Source: an uncultured Flavobacteriales bacterium
GTDB lineage: Bacteria > Bacteroidota > Bacteroidia > Flavobacteriales > Crocinitomicaceae
Direction of reading: 5' to 3'
NCBI GenBank assembly: GCA_946479285.1
Contig: CAMLFH010000001.1
Location: 186,001-250,000, forward strand
DNA: 64,000 nt
The stretch's first letter is position 1; every line of letters begins with the position of its first letter. Below the pieces are notes generated by a model. The model had not been told where the DNA came from. It searched no databases and saw nothing but the letters and a program-made list of their open reading frames with translations. The position numbers and the translations under genes were made by a program. Positions 24,301 to 32,488 of the stretch are shown here, one piece after another.

Positions 24301-26465
24301 TTCAGCCAGGCTCCGCTCTGTGCAAGTGTTATACTTGCCATTTGCAATTCACAAGGATCTAATGGATCAGTACCATCTGTAACTTCCTGCCCGTTCGGAA
24401 CTCCGTCACCATCACAATCGCCGCTATTCCAGGAAACCATTGGTGTTCCCTGGCTTGCTAAAAGCAGGTTACATCCGTCACCCGGATCCGTTCCGTCAGT
24501 GATTTCCTGTCCGTTCGTAACACCGTCACCATCGCAATCTCCTGCAAGGTCTGATAGAATGTCCACATCCATGTAGAAATCTTCTACTTCCCCGTGAATA
24601 ACCGGGCCGAAACTTCTTTCATCAATTGCTGTAGTTGCAGGATTATCAGTTAATGTTTCCGTAGTGATCCTAACACGTGCATATTTGTTTCCACACGAAG
24701 TCGAAACACCATTCCACGCCAGGTTAGTTGTCTGGTTACCCATGGCAGAAGGAACAGAAGCAGTAACGATCTCGCTTTGAGAGAAAATACCGTCATTATT
24801 CCAGTCAATCCATGCGTAAATGTTCGCATTGGCGCCTGAATTGTTTGTAAAGCTCAGTGTTGTAGAAAAATTGGGATTGACTGTAGAATGTGACAAGGGT
24901 GTTACCAATCCGTCTTCATCTGCGCCATCTCCGTTTGTTCCGGTATTAGCTGCCCCGGAAGATACATTATTGCTTAAGCCGTTATCCGGGTCAGGTTGTG
25001 CTGCTCCCAGGTAAATTTCATCACCGCACATGTAATAATGTGCTGCAGGATTTCCATTTTCAAAAGAAAGTGGTGCATCCCCGGCATCGTAAGTACTGGA
25101 ACCACAGATCAGACCTACCGGTGTATTGGCGCAATCGAATGTAGAAACGGTGCTGGTTGTGGAAACCCCGTCACCCATGGAACCATCAATTTTGTGTCCC
25201 ATGTAACAATATCTTTCGGCACATAGTTTCATAATTGCGGTGGTGTGTCCGCCAATTTCGACGTATGTTGCATGATCTGTTCCCTGGGCAAATCCGTTGG
25301 GAACCTTCGGTAAAGTATGATTTCCTGTTCCGCCCGGAACACCAATCATTTCGTTGTTGTTGGAACCCCATGACCACAATTCTCCGTTGGAAAGGATCAC
25401 GGAAACGGATGCATTCGGAGTTCCGGGTGATCCGTCATTGTCATTGGCAGAAACGAAAATAACATTACTCAAATCTGCTGTATTTGTTGAGTTCCTAACC
25501 GGAACCCATCCTGTAGAATTCGTTGTGTTTCCTTGTCCCAGCTGACCATTTCCGTTACTTCCCATTGCATACAACTTATTGTCAGCCGGGTTGATAGCAA
25601 AATAGCTTGCGCGATTGCTGGCATCATTCCAGGTATTGTTACCGAAATCAGCTGTCATGGCAATCATAACCGGAAGACCCGGGAATGGAGTAGTCATTGC
25701 GACTGCGCGGTTATAAGTAGCTACTGCCGACCCATCTCCACGATAACAGCGGACTCCCCAGGTATACCATTGACCTGTAGAAGTAATTGCAAAAGCTCCC
25801 ACAGGAGTTAAACGGATATCGACAACACCGGTAAGTGCCGGATTTCCGGTAATATCACGTGTGACGCGCGCCCAATAATTCTCTGAAGCTCCGGGTAAAA
25901 CTCCTCCGTTCCCGTGAATAGCGTCATTGCGTCCGCTTACATAAACCTCTCCCGAATGTGTAAGCAATACCAATGCTCCCCAGGAAGCGATCATGTTCTT
26001 CACATCCGTAGGAACAATTCCTAGAGGAAGGGAGATCTGTGCAAATCCTGCCAGGTTGTCCAACCCAGTTCCTACAGCAACGTTATTGGCTCCCCAAGAG
26101 TAAAGTCCGTCTGTGGATAATACGAATGCCTGCGTAGTTGTGGAAGATTGCGAAGCGAGTGTCGCAAACAAAGGAGCACCCGTATAATTATAATGCTGTG
26201 CCGGAACTCCTGCGTTCGGTTCGATGACAACCGGCGTCAGATGCCTGGCTGCTGCCGAACCGTTTCCATTGGCTGTTGAACCTGCTCCCCAAATAAGGAA
26301 TGTACCATCAGGACGGGAAGCAATGGTTGTATGGAATCCGGATTGGATCTGATCATAGGGTTGCAGCGGATTACAGCCCGAAGATTGGGCCCGCACTGCC
26401 GACAGGAAGAAAAATGTACATCCAATGACCAGGATTGCTTGATTGAAAAGGATTTTCTTTCTCAT
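21345..26465 (-). CDS. giant SprB-like surface protein: RCC1 repeats, GEVED, TSP3 and Ig-like repeats, T9SS type B (gliding-associated) C-terminus
   Basis: The 1706-residue protein has a signal peptide (MRKKILFNQAILVIGCTFFFLSAVRAQ) and an N-terminal RCC1-type propeller (YAMGSNGNGQLGQGNTTN). A GEVED-like domain (AWIDWNNDGIFSQSEIVTAS) and about four Ca-binding TSP3-like repeats (DCDGDGVTNGxEVTDGTDP) follow. Five Ig/cadherin-like repeats of 98 residues (DTLIYSICDTGMPVLCDTA) and eight further TSP3-like repeats of 41 residues come next. It ends in the gliding motility-associated sorting domain (AFTPDGDGINEVWVI...VFNRWGNVVF). It is probably a Ca-stabilised adhesin displayed by the downstream PorP/SprF and OmpA proteins. 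Repeat units are near-identical in DNA (period 294 bp at about 22.6-24.0 kb). Confidence 0.93.
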   Translation of the reverse strand: MRKKILFNQAILVIGCTFFFLSAVRAQSSGCNPLQPYDQIQSGFHTTIASRPDGTFLIWGAGSTANGNGSAAARHLTPVVIEPNAGVPAQHYNYTGAPLFATLASQSSTTTQAFVLSTDGLYSWGANNVAVGTGLDNLAGFAQISLPLGIVPTDVKNMIASWGALVLLTHSGEVYVSGRNDAIHGNGGVLPGASENYWARVTRDITGNPALTGVVDIRLTPVGAFAITSTGQWYTWGVRCYRGDGSAVATYNRAVAMTTPFPGLPVMIAMTADFGNNTWNDASNRASYFAINPADNKLYAMGSNGNGQLGQGNTTNSTGWVPVRNSTNTADLSNVIFVSANDNDGSPGTPNASVSVILSNGELWSWGSNNNEMIGVPGGTGNHTLPKVPNGFAQGTDHATYVEIGGHTTAIMKLCAERYCYMGHKIDGSMGDGVSTTSTVSTFDCANTPVGLICGSSTYDAGDAPLSFENGNPAAHYYMCGDEIYLGAAQPDPDNGLSNNVSSGAANTGTNGDGADEDGLVTPLSHSTVNPNFSTTLSFTNNSGANANIYAWIDWNNDGIFSQSEIVTASVPSAMGNQTTNLAWNGVSTSCGNKYARVRITTETLTDNPATTAIDERSFGPVIHGEVEDFYMDVDILSDLAGDCDGDGVTNGQEITDGTDPGDGCNLLLASQGTPMVSWNSGDCDGDGVPNGQEVTDGTDPLDPCELQMASITLAQSGAWLNGDCDGDGVTNGDEAADGTDPNNPCEFVLASQSVIPDVTWNGADCDGDGVTNNTEATDGTNPLNPCEYNAAHITLPVTVTNCPPVANGNSGTTNEDTPVVINVPANDTDPNGNLDNTNVTITDAPSNGATTINPVTGEITYTPNPDFQGTDTLIYSICDMGMPVFCDTAMVIITVNPVNDAPIANGDTVSTTEDTPVVVDVPSNDTDIDGNLDETSVTIVTPPANGTTTIDPVTGEVTYTPDPGFSGNDTLIYSICDTGMPVLCDTALVVITVNSVNDAPTANSDTETTDEDTPVVINIPSNDTDPDGNLDNTSVTVVTPPTNGTVTIDPVTGEITYTPDPNFNGTDTLIYSICDTGMPVLCDTALVVITVNPFNDNPDANDDTAATNEDIPVVIDVPSNDTDVDGNLDETSVTIVTPAVNGTTTIDPLTGEITYTPNSGFSGNDTLVYSICDTGMPVLCDTAVVVITVTPINDAPIANTDNASTNEGNPVVIDSPANDTDPDGNLDETTVTVVTPPSNGTTTIDPLTGEITYTPNPGFSGNDTLIYSICDTGMPVLCDTAQVIITVIPCLSNPANDCDGDGVTNGDELTDGTDPNDPCDFTLASQTLTPTAAWNNADCDGDGVPNGTEVTDGTNPNDPCDFTLASQTGTPTAAWNNADCDGDGVPNGTEVTDGTDPNDPCDLTLASQTGAPNAAWNGADCDGDGVPNGSEVTNGDNPLDPCDFTLVNQTGTPTAAWNNADCDGDGVTNGTELTDGTDPANPCDYNTSSQTVTPVAAWNTVDCDGDGVPNGQEVTDGTNPNDPCDYTASNVTLTQGGAWNTSDCDGDGVTNGTETIDGTNPNNPCDFTAASQTGTPTAGWNNADCDGDGITNGEEVTAGSDPLDPCDPKTCGIDISNAFTPDGDGINEVWVIKGIESYPDNQLTVFNRWGNVVFSADGYLNTWDGTSNSSLNVGGTELPTGTYFYVLDTKDETAGVLKGYVYIQR

Positions 26466-26467
26466 CT

Positions 26468-27130
26468 TTAATTCGTGATTGAGTAATTAAAAAAGTATGC
26501 TTCTCCATTGGCATCGTACACACGGAACTGCACATTTCCTTTTGTAGAAATGGTTCCTGATAATTCGAATACAAGCTGATTCTCACCGTTCTTTAAAACA
26601 GCTTTATCATTTCGTAAACGGGAAGAAATAGCAGCCACACCGGTTGTTTGTACTTCGCGTGTGGTATAATCGACCGGTGTTCCATCGTAGGATTTTACCG
26701 TTACAGGAATAGTCATGCTGGTGCCGTAAATAGTTCCCGTGGTAAGTGGTGTTGAGAAGACCGGATTTTTCAAGTCAAAGATCATCTGAACACGACTAAC
26801 TTCTACGGTAACAGTTTCTGTTTTTCCAGGATGATCTCCATGAGCAGGAATCACGAATGTAATTTCGTATGTTCCGGGTATTGAGAAAACGATTTTCCCG
26901 GTGGATTTTTCCGTTCCGGCTGTTTTGCTGACTCCTGTTTGAGGAGCAACTTTCCACGAAATGGATAAGGGAAGTTCTGTGGCAATTCCTGTTTCAATTG
27001 CGTCGCCAAAATGGATTGAATAATGACTTTGAAGGACACTGACATCCTCGTCACATGAAATGTGTGTCGGGCTTCCATAGACAAATAGGCACATCCAGGA
27101 AAAACCCAACAGGGTGAATAGTCTTTTCAT
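26468..27130 (-). CDS. secreted beta-rich protein, first gene of the T9SS cargo operon
   Basis: The 220-residue protein has a signal peptide (MKRLFTLLGFSWMCLFVYGS) followed by beta-strand-rich sequence resembling two Ig-like or fibronectin-like domains (STGKIVFSIPGTYEITFVIPAHG; NVQFRVYDANGEAYFF). It has no sorting domain and I recognise no family. It ends 2 bases before the start of the giant cargo gene, so the two are cotranscribed. I infer a periplasmic or outer-membrane partner of the cargo. Confidence 0.75.
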   Translation of the reverse strand: MKRLFTLLGFSWMCLFVYGSPTHISCDEDVSVLQSHYSIHFGDAIETGIATELPLSISWKVAPQTGVSKTAGTEKSTGKIVFSIPGTYEITFVIPAHGDHPGKTETVTVEVSRVQMIFDLKNPVFSTPLTTGTIYGTSMTIPVTVKSYDGTPVDYTTREVQTTGVAAISSRLRNDKAVLKNGENQLVFELSGTISTKGNVQFRVYDANGEAYFFNYSITN

Positions 27131-27171
27131 TGAGTAAAAAGTATTTAGTTAAAACTGAAAAATTTCGGTGC

Positions 27172-27179
27172 GAATATAG
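27172..27179 (-). promoter_or_regulatory. possible -7 element of the T9SS cargo operon
   Basis: On the minus strand this region reads CTATATTCG, with TATATTCG matching TAnnTTTG except for one base, 41 bases before the first start codon of the operon. Confidence 0.35.
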
Positions 27180-27388
27180 CTCCGAATAGAAGCCGTTTAA
27201 TACTAAAAGGGTATCTGTATTCAGGAATTTAAACAGGATAGATCAGGTGCTAAATGATTGATGTTTAATAGGTTAATTGATTGTTTTCCTGATCCTCACA
27301 AGACCTTCGTCAGAACCCCATTCGGCGGAAAAAAGACTCCAAAAAAGAACTTTAAAAAGATAGTCAGAAGTTTTTAAGAGCCAAAAAA

Positions 27389-27414
27389 AGGCTGTCCGCA
27401 AAACGAACAGCCTT
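27389..27414 (-). terminator. rho-independent terminator of the TPR-AraC gene
   Basis: AAGGCTGT (27389-27396) pairs with ACAGCCTT (27407-27414), with two further G·C pairs inside after a mismatch. The minus strand continues into a T-run. It lies 20 bases past the stop codon. Confidence 0.75.
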
Positions 27415-27434
27415 CCTTTAAATGAGTATCAATT

Positions 27435-29036
27435 TTAGTGATTTTTTTCTTTCAGATAAACCAGGAAAGTGGATGGTGGGAATCCGGTTACGGATTTGAA
27501 AACAGCTGAGAACTTACTATGTGATGAAAAGCCGCATTCATCCGCTAGGACACTCAACTTATAATTTTTAAACTTTTCATTCGTTTCAATTTTCTCGATG
27601 ATATATTTGATCCTTAACTCATTGATGTAAGAATTGAAGTCTTTATTTAAATAGGTGTTCAATACGTGAGAAAGGTATTTGGTATTCGTATTAAACATGC
27701 CGGCAAGTATGGGAAGTGATATTTGCTTGTCGGTGAATTTACTTCCACGTTCAAATTCCTTCAGGTCATTGATGATCTTTGTTTCCATTGTATCCGACAT
27801 GATTTTTCGGTTGGGATCTTTCTTTTCCGGTGTGTCTAAAATTGTTTGCTCCAACCGTTCCTGTCTCATTCGGTTCATGACTTCCTTGAAACGCGCACGT
27901 TCCAGTTTTCTGCTCCTTCGATGCCAGATAAAGATTCCGATTATCACGAGGCACAGTCCGATTGAAATGATTAGCAGCACATTCCTGTTTTGGGTCAGGT
28001 CCCTGCCCTTGGATTTGGTTGTATTGACAAAATCAGTAATCGATTCTTTTTTCTTTTTTTCACTCAACTCCAGCGCTTGGATATACTTATCGTTGTATGC
28101 AGAATACTTCTGAATGTCTTCCGAAACCTTGTAGTAATCAGCCATTGTTTGGTATACTTCGATTTTTAGCTCCAGGTAATCGGATTGGTTCACGATCTTT
28201 TCCGCTTTCCGCAAATTTTCCAGGGAAGAAGCCATCTCTTTCTTCTCCAGGTAGATTCGTCCCAGTCCGCTATAGATGAACCCGCTTAGCATGGCATTTT
28301 CCTGGGTTACGGTTGTTAGACGTTCCTGTGAATTGTTATAATGAACAAGTGCCTCATCCCATTTTTTCAGCCCGATGCAGATGCGGCCCAGCAGCTGCTC
28401 ATTAGTAGCTAAAAAGTAATTTTTATCCTGTTCACTGTAAACCAGCTGATTAAAATAGATATCAGCCTGCATGGCAGCTTTATAAGCTTTTTTAAAGTGC
28501 TTGTATTCAATCTCGTAATAGGCTGTTTCCTGGTAGATCATCCCCAGGTAGAGCTTCTTCATTTGGTCATTTTCTATTTTATTGCTGACGGTCTTTCCTT
28601 TTTCCAGGTATTCCTCACCTTCTTCGTACAATCCCATTAAGCGATATTGGGTAGAAAGAAATCCGGCAATTCGGGCCTCCCAGTCGTAAAAATCATTCTT
28701 CACAGCAATTTTATCTGCTTTTACTGCGAATTGAACAGATTTTTTGATATCCCCTTTTTGCTGGAACAGGGAAGAAGAAAGCATCAAAGCCTTCAGGCGG
28801 TAGATCTCCGGTTTTGAATGCAGGTATAAAGAATCTGCAATTTTGATCGCTTTGTTAATATCTGTGGCAGCAACATTTACCGCCGTTGCGAAGTAAATGC
28901 TGTCGAATTTTTTCTCATCAGACCTGTTTGTTTGTGCATTTACAGCATTGAATAGGCTCGAAAAAAATAATCCTATTCCAACAAATAACCGCGCTTTATT
29001 GATCCACAAAATATGGAATCCGGTTTGATTTTTCAT
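27435..29036 (-). CDS. membrane-bound TPR sensor with AraC-type HTH output
   Basis: A 533-residue protein. The ATG at 29034-29036 gives a signal/anchor (FVGIGLFFSSLFNAVNAQ). TPR-like helices fill about residues 40-340, a membrane span (NVLLIISIGLCLVIIGIFIWH) lies near 355, a charged linker follows, and the C-terminal AraC HTH contains YINELRIKYIIEKI and LADECGFSSHSKFSAVFKSVTGFPP. Such TPR-TM-AraC regulators are typical of Flavobacteriia and sense an unknown periplasmic cue. It is monocistronic with its own terminator, and lies upstream of no obvious target. Confidence 0.88.
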   Translation of the reverse strand: MKNQTGFHILWINKARLFVGIGLFFSSLFNAVNAQTNRSDEKKFDSIYFATAVNVAATDINKAIKIADSLYLHSKPEIYRLKALMLSSSLFQQKGDIKKSVQFAVKADKIAVKNDFYDWEARIAGFLSTQYRLMGLYEEGEEYLEKGKTVSNKIENDQMKKLYLGMIYQETAYYEIEYKHFKKAYKAAMQADIYFNQLVYSEQDKNYFLATNEQLLGRICIGLKKWDEALVHYNNSQERLTTVTQENAMLSGFIYSGLGRIYLEKKEMASSLENLRKAEKIVNQSDYLELKIEVYQTMADYYKVSEDIQKYSAYNDKYIQALELSEKKKKESITDFVNTTKSKGRDLTQNRNVLLIISIGLCLVIIGIFIWHRRSRKLERARFKEVMNRMRQERLEQTILDTPEKKDPNRKIMSDTMETKIINDLKEFERGSKFTDKQISLPILAGMFNTNTKYLSHVLNTYLNKDFNSYINELRIKYIIEKIETNEKFKNYKLSVLADECGFSSHSKFSAVFKSVTGFPPSTFLVYLKEKNH

Positions 29037-29100
29037 ATTGGGCAATATGTATATGAGTACAGGATATTAAAATTAGGCAAAAATTTAAAATAGGCCCGTC

Positions 29101-29382
29101 TTACTCCACTTCACCTTTCAACCGATTCACTTCTTTCTGAAGGAAATGGACACGGTCTAATAAATGTTTAACTGTTTCGAGCCCTTCCAGGTTAATTTCT
29201 AGTTCGTAATGCAGGTGCATGTACCTTTCAAGGTCGGAAAGTTGTTCGAAAGCAATCGAGATACTTTCATCGGAACGATCCAGCTCAATTAAACCATGTT
29301 CATCCAGTTTTTGCACGAATGAAAATTCAATGTTGTAATAAATACAGCATTGTTCGACGGATATATGATTTTCCTTTTCCAT
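29101..29382 (-). CDS. cbpM: chaperone modulator CbpM
   Basis: The 93-residue protein is MerR-like with an N-terminal winged helix (ISVEQCCIYYNIEFSFVQKLDEHGLIEL) and a helical tail (LERYMHLHYELEINLEGLETVKHLLDRV). In E. coli, CbpM binds the J-domain of CbpA and inhibits it. I chose ATG at 29380-29382, just after the stop of the CbpA/DnaJ gene, rather than the longer upstream start. The gene order cbpA-cbpM supports the call. Confidence 0.9.
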   Translation of the reverse strand: MEKENHISVEQCCIYYNIEFSFVQKLDEHGLIELDRSDESISIAFEQLSDLERYMHLHYELEINLEGLETVKHLLDRVHFLQKEVNRLKGEVE

Positions 29383-29383
29383 A

Positions 29384-30283
29384 TTAATTCGTTTTACGTT
29401 CGCTGGCAAGCTGTGCGATCAGTTCCTTCTCTTTCCCGGTGAGGTTGGTTGGCAGTTGGATTTGGTAAGTGACATACAGATCGCCGAATTGCCCGTCTTT
29501 TTTATAGACCGGGAATCCTTTTCCTTTCAAGCGCACTTTCGTACCATTTTGCGTTTCGGGTACTATTTTCATCTTTACTTTTCCATTGAGCGTGTCTATC
29601 AGCTCTTCGCCGCCCAGCAGTGCCTTGTAAAGGTCCAGTGAGGCGGTTGTGTAAAGGTCGTTTCCCTTGCGTGTAAAAGAGGTGTTGTTGGTTATTTCAA
29701 AAGTGATGAAGAGGTCACCGCTGGGTCCGCCGTTTGCACCCGGAGCACCGTGACCGGCGAGCTTTATTTCTTGTCCGTTCTCAATCCCGGCAGGAACCGT
29801 AATGCGGATATTCTTCCCGTTCACGGTAAAGGTCTGCTGGTGTGTTGTGGCGGCCTCGGTGAGAGTAAGTGTTACTGCTGCCCGAAAGTCCTGCCCTTTA
29901 AACCGGGTTTGCCTGCTTCCGCCGCGATTCCCGAACATGGATGAGAAGAAGTCTGAGAAATCGCCCGCATCTCCTTCAGCATAGTATTCGCCGCCAAAAG
30001 GATTACCCTGGCCCCCGGATGTTTTTTGCTGTTTGCGTGCCTGCTCATACTGCTCGGCATGTTTCCAGTCTTTTCCATACTGGTCGTATTTCTTGCGGTT
30101 TTCAGGATCACTCAATACCTCGTTGGCTTCATTGATCTGCTGAAACAACTTACTTGCTTCCGGGTTGTTGGGGTTTAAGTCCGGGTGGTGCTTGCGGGCT
30201 AGTTTCCGATACGCTTTTTTGATCTCTTCGGCAGTTGCTTTTTTGTCAATGCCTAAAATTTTATAATAATCGATGTAATCCAT
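29384..30283 (-). CDS. cbpA: DnaJ/CbpA-type co-chaperone
   Basis: The 299-residue J-domain protein begins with DYIDYYKILGIDKKATAEEI, includes the HPD motif in KHHPDLNPNN near residue 33, a Gly/Gln-rich linker (KTSGGQGNPFGGEYYAEGD), and two DnaJ C-terminal beta domains. It lacks the cysteine zinc-finger of DnaJ, which places it with CbpA. It stimulates DnaK ATPase in studied members. The downstream cbpM encodes its inhibitor. Confidence 0.93.
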   Translation of the reverse strand: MDYIDYYKILGIDKKATAEEIKKAYRKLARKHHPDLNPNNPEASKLFQQINEANEVLSDPENRKKYDQYGKDWKHAEQYEQARKQQKTSGGQGNPFGGEYYAEGDAGDFSDFFSSMFGNRGGSRQTRFKGQDFRAAVTLTLTEAATTHQQTFTVNGKNIRITVPAGIENGQEIKLAGHGAPGANGGPSGDLFITFEITNNTSFTRKGNDLYTTASLDLYKALLGGEELIDTLNGKVKMKIVPETQNGTKVRLKGKGFPVYKKDGQFGDLYVTYQIQLPTNLTGKEKELIAQLASERKTN

Positions 30284-30378
30284 ACTACATAGCCTTGTAT
30301 GGTTAAGGTACGGTTTATAGGGGGAATTTGCAAGCTAAGAAAATCTAAACTATTTCCACCACATGCTTTGACCGCAAA

Positions 30379-30412
30379 CCAGTAGGCACCCGACGCATCG
30401 CGTGCCTACTGG
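30379..30412. repeat. variant copy of the GTAGGGACGCG palindromic repeat
   Basis: CCAGTAGGCAC (30379-30389) pairs with GTGCCTACTGG (30402-30412), enclosing CGACGCATCG, itself a short hairpin. It lies 3 bases past the 3' end of the ABC exporter gene and could terminate it. Confidence 0.65.
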
Positions 30413-30415
30413 TAT

Positions 30416-32173
30416 TTATTCTGTTACAATTTCCCGGCGTTCACCGATCTGCTGTCTCCACATGGCATAATACAATCCTTTTTCGTCTAATAATTCGCTG
30501 TGTTTGCCGGTTTCGATGATGACCCCTTTCTCCAAAACGAAAATACGGTCGGCATGCATGATGGTCGACAAACGGTGTGCGATCAGAACCGTAATGTGTT
30601 CTTTTTGGTCTGTGATCTCACGGATCGTATTTGAAATCGCTTCTTCTGTTAATGAATCAAGAGCAGAAGTTGCCTCATCGAAAACCATTAATCTCGGTTG
30701 ACGCAATAAGGCTCTGGCAATCGACAAACGCTGTTTCTCACCACCGCTCAGTTTCATTCCGCCTTCACCGATCACCGTATCAATTCCGTTTTCACTGCGT
30801 TCGATGAGGTTCGTACAAGATGCTTTGCGCAAAGCTTCGTCAATTTCTGCGATTGTTGCATCCGGTTTTACGAACAGGAGGTTTTCCCGGATCGTTCCGG
30901 AGAACAATTGCGTGTCTTGTGTTACGAAGCCCAGTTGCTGCTGCAGTTCTTCTTTATCGATTTCGGTACTGCTTACACCATTATAGGTAATGTCTCCGCT
31001 TGGAGCGCTGTACAGGCCAACCAGTAGTTTCACCAATGTACTTTTCCCGGAACCGCTTGGTCCCACGAAAGCAATGGTTTCGCCTTTATTCACTTCGAAG
31101 GAAATATTGCTCAAAGCATCGTAAGAAGCCGTTTTGTGCCGGAACCCAACGTTGTGAAAAGCGAGTTTTTCAATGGCATTCAATTTGGCTGGTGAGGCTG
31201 GTTTTACTTCGATCGGAGTATTGATAATGTTTTCAAAATTATTCAGAGAAGCTTCGGCCTCGCGGTAGGAAATGATCACATTCCCAACTTCCTGCAAAGG
31301 TCCGAAAACGAAGAAGGAATAGAAATTCAACGAAATGATCTGACCAACTGTCAAAACATCTCCGAATAATAGATACATCAGGAAGAACATGATGGATTGG
31401 CGCATGAAGTTCACAAAGGTTCCCTGGATGAAAGAAATACTTCTGATTTGACGTACTTTTTTCAATTCCAACAAAAGGATTTTGCGTGTGGTATCGTTCA
31501 AACGTTCCGTTTCCTGTGTTGCCAGTCCTAAACTCTTCACCAATTCAATATTGCGCAAACTTTCGGTGGTGCTTCCGGCCAATTGGTTCGTTTCCTTTAC
31601 AATGGTGGTTTGTACTTTTTTGATTCTTTTAGAAAGTTTATTGGTAATGAAGCTTAGAAGTAACGCCGACCCCAGATAAACGGGAATCAATCCCGGATGA
31701 ACACTTGTAGCGTAAACAATCACGAATATCAAACCAACCAGCGAAGTAAACAGGATATTGACAAAGTTCATGATGAACTTCTCGTTGTCGAGCCGCACTT
31801 TTTGAAGAATATTCAGCGTTTCACCACTTCGTTTGTCTTCAAATTCACTAAATGGCACTTGCAGGGTGTGCTTCAAACCATCGGTATAAATATCAGCGCC
31901 CACTTTCTGGATAGCTAGATTGACGGTGTAATCCTGGAATGCTTTCGCGATACGGCTAACCATGGCTGCACCGATAGCTAAGCCGATTAAGGAACTAACT
32001 CCGATCAGGAATTCTCTTTGAGTGAAATCTTCTTTGTGAGTGGCGTATTTATCCAGGATTCTTCCAAAGATATAAGGATCTAATAAGGAGAAAACCATGT
32101 TGATACTGGCCAGTATCATGGAAAGGAACACCAGTCCTTTGTAACGTTTTAAATAGGATACGAGTATTTTCAT
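30416..32173 (-). CDS. ABC exporter, fused permease-ATPase half-transporter (MsbA-like)
   Basis: A 585-residue inner-membrane protein with six predicted spans in residues 1-310 and a nucleotide-binding domain after. Visible motifs are Walker A GPSGSGKSTL, Q-loop FVTQDTQLFSGTIREN, signature LSGGEKQRLSIARAL, Walker B RLMVFDEATSALD and the H-loop IAHRLSTI. It would homodimerise to export lipid or drug substrates. Gene stands alone, so the substrate cannot be inferred. Confidence 0.95.
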   Translation of the reverse strand: MKILVSYLKRYKGLVFLSMILASINMVFSLLDPYIFGRILDKYATHKEDFTQREFLIGVSSLIGLAIGAAMVSRIAKAFQDYTVNLAIQKVGADIYTDGLKHTLQVPFSEFEDKRSGETLNILQKVRLDNEKFIMNFVNILFTSLVGLIFVIVYATSVHPGLIPVYLGSALLLSFITNKLSKRIKKVQTTIVKETNQLAGSTTESLRNIELVKSLGLATQETERLNDTTRKILLLELKKVRQIRSISFIQGTFVNFMRQSIMFFLMYLLFGDVLTVGQIISLNFYSFFVFGPLQEVGNVIISYREAEASLNNFENIINTPIEVKPASPAKLNAIEKLAFHNVGFRHKTASYDALSNISFEVNKGETIAFVGPSGSGKSTLVKLLVGLYSAPSGDITYNGVSSTEIDKEELQQQLGFVTQDTQLFSGTIRENLLFVKPDATIAEIDEALRKASCTNLIERSENGIDTVIGEGGMKLSGGEKQRLSIARALLRQPRLMVFDEATSALDSLTEEAISNTIREITDQKEHITVLIAHRLSTIMHADRIFVLEKGVIIETGKHSELLDEKGLYYAMWRQQIGERREIVTE

Positions 32174-32312
32174 GTAAATCTAAAATAAGTTTGTTTTTTT
32201 TCCTGTGGAATGGATGTATTGTAAAATATGGGTATGAAATGTTGTTTCAACAGGAGGTGCAAAAGTAATAAAAATTAAAAAATAATCGGGCTTTCAAAAT
32301 GGAAATCTGCTT

Positions 32313-32465
32313 GTCCTCCCCCTCGGTCCCCCCTCCAAAGGGGGAAACTGAAAAATCCTCCATGGAGAATTTCGAATGTGGTTAATTATTTCCTGAATTT
32401 GAGTTTCCTTTTTTCAGAAGAGAAATCAAAACCTCCCCCTTCGGAGGGGGACCGAGGGGGAGGAA
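32313..32465. repeat. inverted pair of G/C-run repeats
   Basis: The copy at 32313-32348 reads on the minus strand as TTCCCCCTTTGGAGGG then GACCGAGGGGGAGGA; the copy at 32432-32465 has nearly the same sequence on the plus strand (CCTCCCCCTTCGGAGGGGG then ACCGAGGGGGAGGA). The two could form a long hairpin between the convergent-free gap of the ABC and MFS genes. A third copy is at 11675-11707. Nothing else is visible in the 315-base gap at 32174-32488. Confidence 0.75.
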
Positions 32466-32488
32466 TTTATTAGGGGTGTAACTCAAAC

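Noticed and set aside
21660..24560. Regularly spaced repeats that could suggest a CRISPR array
   Set aside because: The repeats are long (123 and 294 bp), in frame, and encode protein domains; there are no short repeats with unique spacers and no cas genes.
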